A stretch of DNA of 6,328 nt from Rubrivivax sp. Lineage in GTDB: Bacteria > Pseudomonadota > Gammaproteobacteria > Burkholderiales > Burkholderiaceae_C. How positions within the stretch are numbered: position 1 is the stretch's first letter; the number at the start of each line of letters is the position of its first letter. Where the stretch lies: contig JADZCL010000417.1 of the NCBI GenBank assembly GCA_020851615.1, forward strand, positions 1 to 6,328, read 5' to 3'. The notes beneath the pieces are model-generated. The model made no database searches, was not told where the DNA came from, and saw nothing but the letters and a program-made list of their open reading frames with translations. Shown piece by piece: positions 1 to 6,328 of this stretch. Both the position numbers and the translations under genes were made by a program.

Positions 1-2
1 AC

Positions 3-455
<453 letters not shown>

Positions 456-552
456 TCGGGCTGCACGCGCTGCCGGCCCGCCGTCAAGGACACGACACAG
501 GCTGTGCAGCGCGCTGGCGTGAGGAATTCACGACAGTACACTTTGAGTCTGC

Positions 553-1527
553 ATGACCCGGATTGCCGACCGCACCGTTCTCTTTGCCGACTTGCGCGGC
601 AGCACTGCGCTGTTCGAGACACTGGGCAACGCCGAGGCGACCTCGGTCGTCACGCACTGCATTGGCGCCCTGGCACGACCGGTGAGCGAGCACGGCGGGC
701 ACGTCGTCAAGACGCTGGGTGACGGGCTGATGGCCGCCTTTGCCGATTCCGCCCCGGCGGTGCTGGCGTCCATCATCATGCACGAGGTGCTGGACGGGAT
801 TGCGCAGAAGGGGCGTGAGCGCGGCGCCTCACCAGGGTTGCGGGCCTTGCGCTTGCAGATCGGCATGGCGCGGGGCGAAGTCGTCGAGATGGGCGGTGAC
901 TGCTTCGGTGATGCCGTCAACGTCGCCGCCAGGCTGCTGGACCATGCCGGCGACAACGAGACGCTCATCACCGACGACGTCTTCCGCGCCCTCGGTGCGG
1001 CGATGAAGGGCCGCTTTCGCAGCCTCGATCGCCTGACCCTGCGCGGCCGCGCCGAGCCCGTGCTGGTGCACGTGCTGGGGCGTCGGCGCGGCGGCGACGC
1101 GGCGATCACGCAGTTCGGTGACGTACCCGTTGCCGGCGAGCCCGAAGGCCTGCGCCTGAGCTGGAACTCGCACAGCCGCGTCTTCGACGGCCGGCAACTG
1201 CCCGTGGTGCTGGGCCGCAGCCCGCAGGCGGCCTTCTGCGTCGACGACTCCCGCGTGTCGCGCTCACACGCCCGCATCGACTGCTACGGCGGCAGCTTCC
1301 AGCTCACCGACCTGAGCTTCAACGGCACCTACGTGCGCTTTGCCGATGGCGAGATCGTCAGCCTGCGCCGCGGCAGTTGCACCTTGCACGGCAGCGGCAC
1401 GGTGGGACTGGGCAGTTCGCCGGTGGACGCGGGTGCAGCCTGTGTCAATTTCGAAGTCGTGCATTTCGGCGACACCCGGCCCCAGGATGCGGCCGACACC
1501 GTTTCCGGTCAGCGCACGCTGCGCTGA
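553..1527 (+). CDS. Class III adenylate/guanylate cyclase with C-terminal FHA domain
   Basis: A 324-residue soluble protein with no signal peptide or membrane segment. Residues about 5-175 form a class III nucleotide cyclase domain. The metal-binding aspartates are D13 (VLFADLRGST) and D57 (KTLGDG). The purine-specifying pair is K53 and D116 (GGDCFGD), which in this family points to ATP rather than GTP. The transition-state residues are N123 and R127 (VNVAAR). All six catalytic positions are therefore present, so an active homodimeric adenylate cyclase making cAMP is the inference. Residues about 200-305 form an FHA fold: G221-R222, S236-R237-S238-H239 and N257-G258-T259 match the phosphothreonine-binding signature. 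The two are joined by a short linker (about 176-199). FHA domains bind pThr peptides, so activity or location may depend on a Ser/Thr kinase, none of which is in the window. The ATG at 553 is the first possible start, because an in-frame TGA lies at 544; no clear Shine-Dalgarno precedes it. hemH begins 14 bases downstream. Substrate specificity is untested, and it could be regulatory or inactive in vivo. Confidence 0.92.
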   Translation: MTRIADRTVLFADLRGSTALFETLGNAEATSVVTHCIGALARPVSEHGGHVVKTLGDGLMAAFADSAPAVLASIIMHEVLDGIAQKGRERGASPGLRALRLQIGMARGEVVEMGGDCFGDAVNVAARLLDHAGDNETLITDDVFRALGAAMKGRFRSLDRLTLRGRAEPVLVHVLGRRRGGDAAITQFGDVPVAGEPEGLRLSWNSHSRVFDGRQLPVVLGRSPQAAFCVDDSRVSRSHARIDCYGGSFQLTDLSFNGTYVRFADGEIVSLRRGSCTLHGSGTVGLGSSPVDAGAACVNFEVVHFGDTRPQDAADTVSGQRTLR

Positions 1528-1541
1528 TCCCTGCCCGCTCC

Positions 1542-2651
1542 ATGTGGATGCGCTTTCGAGCCGAGCCGGCACCGCCGCCGCTGCACGACGCTGACGCGGG
1601 CGGGCTGGCGCCCGCTCCGGCAGGGCCCAGCGATCACGCCGCGGTTGCCGTGCTGCTGGTCAACCTGGGCACGCCGGCAGCACCCACCACCGCGGCCCTG
1701 CGCCGCTACCTGGCCGAATTCCTGTCCGACCCGCGCGTGGTCGAGATCCCGCGCGCGCTGTGGCTGCCCATCCTGCACGGCGTCATCCTGCGTGTGCGGC
1801 CGGCGAAGTCGGCTGCCAAGTACCGCTCGGTCTGGTCACCCGATGGGTCGCCGCTGGCCTTGTGGACGGCACAACAGGCGCTGGCGCTGCAGCGCCAGCT
1901 CAGCGCGCGCGGCCAGCCGGTGTCGGTGCGCCATGCCATGCGCTACGGCGAGCCCGCCATTGCACACGTGCTCGACGAACTGCGTGCCGCCGGCTGCACG
2001 CGCGTGCTGGTGCTGCCGCTCTACCCGCAGTACGCCGGGGCCACGACCGGCAGCGTGGCCGACGCCGTGCACCACTGGGCACTTAGAGCCCGTCGCGTCC
2101 CCGAATTGCGCAGCGTCGCCGACTACCACGACGACCCCGGCTACATCGACGCCCTGGCCGCGAGCCTGCACCGCCAGTGGCGCGAACACGCCGCCGGCGA
2201 GCGCCTGGTGCTGAGCTTTCACGGCATCCCCGAGCGCAGCGTGAACCTGGGCGACCCGTATCGAGACCAATGCCTGAGGACCGCGCGCCTGTTGCGCGAG
2301 CGTCTCGGGCTGCCCGAAGAACGGGTGCTCGTGACGTTCCAGAGCCGCTTCGGCAAGGCCCGGTGGATCGGGCCCTACACCGAGCCCGCCGTGCGTGCAC
2401 TGGCCAGCCAGGGCGTGCGGGACATCGACATCATCTGCCCGGGCTTTGCCAGCGATTGCCTCGAAACGCTGGAAGAGATCGCGCAGGAGGTGCGCCAGGC
2501 CTTCATGTCAGCAGGCGGCCGCCGGTTCAGCTACATCCCCTGCCTGAATGCCAATGCCGAGTGGATCGATGCACTCGCTGCATTGGCAGAACGCCATCTG
2601 CAGGGTTGGCTGCCGCCTGGGGCAGTGGACCGGCAGCGCCCCGGGCGCTGA
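1542..2651 (+). CDS. hemH: Ferrochelatase (protoporphyrin ferrochelatase)
   Basis: Inserts ferrous iron into protoporphyrin IX, the last step of protohaem synthesis, in the cytosol or at the inner face of the membrane. The 369 residues match the usual length for proteobacterial forms. Family landmarks in order: VLLVNLGTP at the start of the first Rossmann-like half; YLAEFLSDPRVVEIPR; VLVLPLYPQYAGATTGS; LSFHGIPERS with catalytic His227; TFQSRFGKARWIGPYTEP; and CPGFASDCLETLEEI with the active-site Glu308. No C-terminal hydrophobic anchor is present. I chose ATG 1542; ATG 1548 two codons later is equally possible, and neither has a good ribosome-binding site. The frame is open further upstream (to about 1377), but that part overlaps the cyclase and lacks family resemblance. 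About 33 residues rich in Ala and Pro precede VLLVNLGTP; this extension looks non-conserved. The gene follows the cyclase by 14 bases, so it may be co-transcribed and translationally dependent on it. It converges on putA with an 11-base gap. Confidence 0.96.
   Translation: MWMRFRAEPAPPPLHDADAGGLAPAPAGPSDHAAVAVLLVNLGTPAAPTTAALRRYLAEFLSDPRVVEIPRALWLPILHGVILRVRPAKSAAKYRSVWSPDGSPLALWTAQQALALQRQLSARGQPVSVRHAMRYGEPAIAHVLDELRAAGCTRVLVLPLYPQYAGATTGSVADAVHHWALRARRVPELRSVADYHDDPGYIDALAASLHRQWREHAAGERLVLSFHGIPERSVNLGDPYRDQCLRTARLLRERLGLPEERVLVTFQSRFGKARWIGPYTEPAVRALASQGVRDIDIICPGFASDCLETLEEIAQEVRQAFMSAGGRRFSYIPCLNANAEWIDALAALAERHLQGWLPPGAVDRQRPGR
2634..2650. terminator. GC-rich hairpin at the hemH/putA convergent junction (possible bidirectional terminator)
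   Basis: A perfect 7-base inverted repeat, CAGCGCC / GGCGCTG, is separated by the 3-base loop CCG. It covers the last codons of hemH and two bases of its TGA, and lies 13 bases beyond the putA stop on the other strand. No T-tract follows on either strand, so it is not a classical intrinsic terminator. Convergent genes with an 11-base gap need some transcription end nearby, and high-GC bacteria often have hairpins with poor U-tracts, but chance in GC-rich coding DNA is a fair alternative. Confidence 0.25.
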
Positions 2652-2662
2652 GCGCTGAGCGA

Positions 2663-5600
2663 TCAGGACATGGTCATCAACTGGGCATTGCCCCCGGCGG
2701 CCGCAGTGTTGGTGCTGATCGCCTGCTCGTGGTGGAGTGCCGCCAGCTCGTAGCCGCGCCCCGCACGCAACTCGTCGCTGCGGCGGCTGTCGATGCGCAC
2801 GATGGCGCCTTCGCGCTCAGCGATGCGTGCGCTGACGGCCAGCAGGGCGTCGCCGTCACCCTCGAACAGCAGCGCCGCCACGGGCAACTGCGGGTCGGTC
2901 AGCGCGGCCTCGCTGGCCCGTTGCAGCCAGCTTGTGTCGCCCTCGGCCAGCCCCTGGCCCTCTTCGGCGATGGCCTGCCAGACAGCGGCGCAGGCCGCCG
3001 CGTCCGCGCCGCCCTGCGGCAGCAGCACGTGGCAAGGGTTTGCGCTGGCCAGGGCAGCGGCCACCTGCGCGATCAGCCCCAATGGCGTGCATGGCAGAGC
3101 CAGAACGGGGCCGCGCGGCAGCAGCCGGTAGCGATTGGCTTCGCCGGTGGGCCCGCACAGCAACTGGGTTGCGCCAAGGCGGCTGGCAGCCAGTGCCGCG
3201 TCACACGCAGCTCGGGCCAGCGCAAGCGCGTCGGCCGTCAGTGGCAGCGCGAGCTGGCGCAGCCGGCGCAGCTGTTGCAGTGCACCGTGCGCCTCCTGGA
3301 CCTCGGCAGGAAGAGGGGCCAGCGCGGCATTCACCGGGCCCTGGACCAGCCGATGCAGGTAGAGCGGGCCACCGGCCTTGGGGCCGGTGCCCGACAGCCC
3401 CATGCCGCCGAAGGGCTGCACGCCGACCACGGCGCCGATGACGTTGCGGTTGACGTAGACGTTGCCAGCCTGCACGCGTTGCGTCAGGTGGTCGATGGTC
3501 TCGTCGATGCGGCTGTGCACCCCGAAGGTGAGGCCGTAGCCGGTGGCGTTGATGCCGTCAACCACCGCATCGAGCTGGTCGCGCCTGTAGCGCAGCACGT
3601 GCAGCACCGGCCCGAACACCTCCCGGCCCAGCCGGGCGGGGCTGTCGATCTCGATGATTGCCGGCGCCACGAAGTGGCCGTTGAGCGCGCCGTCGCGGCG
3701 CCCCGCGCGCGTCACCCGCTGGCCGGCCTGCGCCATGCCCGCGATGTGAGCCTCGATCTGCGCCCGCGCCTGGTCATCGATCACCGGACCGATGTCGGTG
3801 CCGAGCCGATCGGGGTTGCCCAGCGTCCATTCCTCCAGGGCCTCCTTCAGCATGGCCAGCGTTCGCTCGGCGATGTCTTCCTGCAGGCACAGCAGGCGCA
3901 GTGCCGAGCAACGTTGCCCTGCCGAGTCGAAGGCCGACGCCAGCACGTCGGCCACCACCTGCTCGGCCAGCGCCGAGGAGTCGACGACCATGGCGTTCTG
4001 GCCACCGGTCTCGGCGATCAGCGCAATGGGCTGTGCACTGGGCGACAGGCGCAGCGCCAGCTGGCGCGCGATGCTGCGCGCGACTTCGGTCGAGCCGGTG
4101 AAGAGCACGCCGGCCACCAGAGGCTGCGCCACCAATGCCGCACCGACACGCTCGCCCGGGCCCGGCACCAGTTGCAGCGCCTCGCGCGGCACGCCGGCTT
4201 CATGGAGGATGGCGACCATCGCCGCAGCCGTCAGCGGCGTCTGCTCGGCCGGCTTGGCAAGGACGGCATTGCCCGCGGCCAGCGCGGCAGCCACCTGGCC
4301 ACAGAAGATCGCCAGCGGGAAGTTCCAGGGGCTGATGGCCAGCACCACGCCCAGTGGCCGATGCCAGGCGTTGTCGAACTGCGCCGCGACCTGGGCGCCG
4401 TAGTAGCGCAGGAAGTCCACGGCCTCACGGATCTCCGTCACCGCGTTGGGAAGCGTCTTGCCGGCCTCGCGCACGATCAGCCCCATCAAGGGCTGGCTGC
4501 GCTGTTCGAGCAAGTCGGCCGCCCGGGCCAGCACGTCGGCACGTGCGGTGGCTGGGGTTCCGGCCCAGATCGGCGCGGCCTGCGCCGCACGCGCCACCGC
4601 GGCCTGGGCCTCGTCGAGCGTGGCCTCACGCACCCAGCCGACGACGTCGGCGTGCTCGGCCGGGTTGCGCAGCGCCTGCCAGCCGTCAGCACGCGCCGGA
4701 TCGGCCGGCAGCTCGGTCCCGGTGGATGCGGCCAGATGCGTCTGGCGCGTGCTCTGCAGCAGAGCCGCCGACAGCGACGCCAGCTGCTGCTCGTGCGCCA
4801 GGTTCAGGCCCTGCGAATTGGTGCGGGCCTCACGGCCCAGGCCCGCAAACAGCGCCACCGGCAGCCCGATGCGCGGGTGTGATGCGCCCATGCGACCTTC
4901 GCGACGGGCGATCTCGAGGGCTTCATCGACCGGGTCGGCCACGAGCTCGGCAAGCGGCACGCTGGCGTCACCGATGCGGTTGACGAACGACGTGTTGGCG
5001 CCGTTCTCGAGCAGGCGGCGCACGAGGTAGGCCAGCAGCGTCTCGTGGCTGCCCACCGGCGCGTAGATGCGGCAGGGTCGCGCCAGCTTGCCCTCGGCCG
5101 TTGGCCCCGTGACCTGCGCGTACAGCGGCTCGCCCATGCCGTGCAGGCACTGGAATTCGTACTGGCCGCTGTAGTAGCTGCCCGCCATGGCCTGCGCCAG
5201 GTGGTAGATGCTGGCCAGCGTCTGCGCGTTGTGGGTGGCGAACTGCGGGTACACCGCGTCGGGCGCCTCGAGCAGCTTGCGCGCGCACGCCAGGTAGCTG
5301 AGGTCGGTGTAGACCTTGCGCGTGTACACCGGGTAGCCGACCTGCCCGTCCAGCTGCGCCCGCTTGATCTCGCTGTCCCAGTACGCACCCTTGACCAGGC
5401 GCACCATCAGCCGGCGGCGGCTGCGGCGCGCCAGATCGACCAGGTAGTCGATGACCTGCGGACAGCGCTTCTGGTAGGCCTGCACGACGAAGCCGATGCC
5501 ACTCCAGCCCCGCAGCGACGGCGCCGCGCACAGGGCCTCGAGCAGGTCGAGCGATAGCTCCAGCCTGTCCGCCTCCTCGGCATCGATGTTCATCCCGATG

Positions 5601-6328
5601 TCGTACTGCCTGGCCAGCTCCGCCAGGTGCAGCACGCGCGGCAGCAGTTCGCCGATCACGCGTTCGTACTGGGCGCGGCTGTAGCGTGGGTGCAGCGCCG
5701 ACAGCTTGATGGAGATGCCCGGGCCCTCGAAGATGCCGCGGCCGGCCGAGGCGGCACCGATGGCGTGGATCGCCTGTTCATAGGCCTGCAGGTAGCGCTG
5801 TGCGTCGGCGTCGGTGGCGGCGGCTTCACCCAGCATGTCGTAGCTGTAGCGAAAGCCCTGCTTCTCGAAGCCGCGGCTGTTGGCCAGCGCCTCGGCGATG
5901 TGCTGACCGGTGACGAACTGCTCGCCCATCAGCTTCATCGCACCGTGCACGCCCTGGCGGATCAGCGGCTCGCCGCCCTTGCCGATCACCCGCGTCAGCG
6001 CCGCCGACAGGCTCTTCTCGCTGCTGGTGGCGGTGAGCTTGCCCGTCAGCACCAGCCCCCAGGCAGCCGCATTGACGAACATCGACGGCGACCGACCGAC
6101 ATGCGCACGCCAATCGCCCTTGCTGATCTTGTCGCGGATCAGCGCATCTCGCGTCGCGCGGTCGGGAATGCGCAGCAGCGCTTCGGCCAGGCACATCAGG
6201 GCCACGCCCTCCTGGCTGGAGAGCGAGAACTCCTGCACCAGCGCCGCCACCCCCCCGGCCACGGGCGCGTCGCGCAGGCCCTGCACCAGGCGCGTGGCAA
6301 GCTCCTGCACCTGCTTGACCTGCTGGGC
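2663..6328 (-). CDS. putA: Bifunctional proline dehydrogenase / L-glutamate gamma-semialdehyde dehydrogenase PutA, N-terminus outside window
   Basis: Oxidises proline to glutamate in two steps: FAD-dependent proline dehydrogenase passing electrons to quinone, then NAD-dependent oxidation of glutamate semialdehyde. It closely resembles E. coli PutA as I recall it. Numbered from the in-frame GTG at 6310 (which is internal; six more codons are open to the window edge), 1215 residues are visible. The PRODH barrel spans about 130-450: K202 (SIKLSALHP), D243 (NIDAEEADRLE), Y416 (RIYAPVG) and R431-R432 (YLVRRLLENGA) are the proline/FAD-site residues. The aldehyde dehydrogenase spans about 545-990: N663 (SPWNFPLAIF), E767 (AETGG), catalytic C801 (GQRCSALR) and E897 (REVFGP). 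Residues 1000-1215 form the divergent C-terminal domain found in long PutAs, ending in the conserved tail NTAAAGGNAQLMTMS. The offset to E. coli numbering (about 124-127) suggests about 110-125 residues are missing, enough for an N-terminal ribbon-helix-helix DNA-binding domain, but that cannot be seen. The stop faces hemH across 11 bases. Confidence 0.97.
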   Translation of the reverse strand, partial: AQQVKQVQELATRLVQGLRDAPVAGGVAALVQEFSLSSQEGVALMCLAEALLRIPDRATRDALIRDKISKGDWRAHVGRSPSMFVNAAAWGLVLTGKLTATSSEKSLSAALTRVIGKGGEPLIRQGVHGAMKLMGEQFVTGQHIAEALANSRGFEKQGFRYSYDMLGEAAATDADAQRYLQAYEQAIHAIGAASAGRGIFEGPGISIKLSALHPRYSRAQYERVIGELLPRVLHLAELARQYDIGMNIDAEEADRLELSLDLLEALCAAPSLRGWSGIGFVVQAYQKRCPQVIDYLVDLARRSRRRLMVRLVKGAYWDSEIKRAQLDGQVGYPVYTRKVYTDLSYLACARKLLEAPDAVYPQFATHNAQTLASIYHLAQAMAGSYYSGQYEFQCLHGMGEPLYAQVTGPTAEGKLARPCRIYAPVGSHETLLAYLVRRLLENGANTSFVNRIGDASVPLAELVADPVDEALEIARREGRMGASHPRIGLPVALFAGLGREARTNSQGLNLAHEQQLASLSAALLQSTRQTHLAASTGTELPADPARADGWQALRNPAEHADVVGWVREATLDEAQAAVARAAQAAPIWAGTPATARADVLARAADLLEQRSQPLMGLIVREAGKTLPNAVTEIREAVDFLRYYGAQVAAQFDNAWHRPLGVVLAISPWNFPLAIFCGQVAAALAAGNAVLAKPAEQTPLTAAAMVAILHEAGVPREALQLVPGPGERVGAALVAQPLVAGVLFTGSTEVARSIARQLALRLSPSAQPIALIAETGGQNAMVVDSSALAEQVVADVLASAFDSAGQRCSALRLLCLQEDIAERTLAMLKEALEEWTLGNPDRLGTDIGPVIDDQARAQIEAHIAGMAQAGQRVTRAGRRDGALNGHFVAPAIIEIDSPARLGREVFGPVLHVLRYRRDQLDAVVDGINATGYGLTFGVHSRIDETIDHLTQRVQAGNVYVNRNVIGAVVGVQPFGGMGLSGTGPKAGGPLYLHRLVQGPVNAALAPLPAEVQEAHGALQQLRRLRQLALPLTADALALARAACDAALAASRLGATQLLCGPTGEANRYRLLPRGPVLALPCTPLGLIAQVAAALASANPCHVLLPQGGADAAACAAVWQAIAEEGQGLAEGDTSWLQRASEAALTDPQLPVAALLFEGDGDALLAVSARIAEREGAIVRIDSRRSDELRAGRGYELAALHHEQAISTNTAAAGGNAQLMTMS

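Noticed and set aside
457..480. Inverted repeat CGGGC / GCCCG just after the rpoD stop, considered as a terminator
   Set aside because: Only a 5-base stem with a 14-base loop and no T-tract, which is too weak to call in GC-rich DNA.
456..552. rpoD-cyclase spacer searched for a tRNA, small RNA or small gene
   Set aside because: No tRNA-like fold, no CCA end and no convincing small ORF with a ribosome-binding site. GAGGAA at 521-526 lies too far from ATG 553 to serve as one.
528..1277. A 249-codon minus-strand frame opposite the cyclase gene
   Set aside because: Ser/Arg/Pro-rich low-complexity product with no motif. The opposite strand carries all cyclase and FHA signature residues.
1377..1541. 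Upstream in-frame extension of hemH to an earlier ATG
   Set aside because: It overlaps 151 bases of the cyclase gene, and its translation shows no resemblance to ferrochelatases. The start at 1542 fits the family length.
1645..2214. A 189-codon plus-strand frame inside hemH
   Set aside because: Cys/Arg/Pro/Ser-rich shadow frame. The true frame contains the ferrochelatase motifs throughout this span.
2177..4882. A 901-codon open frame on the plus strand, antisense to putA and overlapping the end of hemH
   Set aside because: It is composed of Arg, Ala, Gly, Gln and His with no recognisable domain, and lies opposite well-conserved PutA sequence. In GC-rich DNA, stop-free antisense frames of this size arise from codon bias.

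Overview
The window is GC-rich and reads as a chromosomal segment of a betaproteobacterium, probably Burkholderiales. This placement rests on protein wording I recognise (RpoD C-terminus, ferrochelatase and PutA resemble beta/gamma-proteobacterial versions) and on base composition, not on a search. It holds four protein genes and almost no non-coding DNA. I see no RNA genes, insertion sequences, CRISPR arrays or phage genes.

Layout: (1) positions 3-455, plus strand: the 3' end of rpoD, the housekeeping sigma factor, covering regions 3 and 4. (2) 456-552: a 97-base spacer with only a weak promoter-like hexamer and no convincing terminator. (3) 553-1527, plus: a class III nucleotide cyclase fused to a C-terminal FHA (phosphothreonine-recognition) domain, with the canonical catalytic residues present. 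(4) 1542-2651, plus: hemH, ferrochelatase, 14 bases after the cyclase. (5) 2652-2662: an 11-base convergent gap beside a GC-rich hairpin. (6) 2663-6328, minus: putA, proline dehydrogenase / P5C dehydrogenase, running off the right edge so that its N-terminus, start and promoter are not visible.

How the genes relate: rpoD, the cyclase and hemH are co-directional and closely packed, so the cyclase and hemH may share a transcript. No shared pathway is evident: sigma factor, second-messenger enzyme, last step of haem synthesis and proline catabolism are separate functions. PutA faces hemH tail to tail and belongs to a separate transcription unit.

I find no strong case for an undescribed system. 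The item most worth a second look is the FHA-cyclase fusion, whose architecture suggests cAMP synthesis coupled to Ser/Thr phosphorylation. Its input kinase or phosphopeptide is not in the window.
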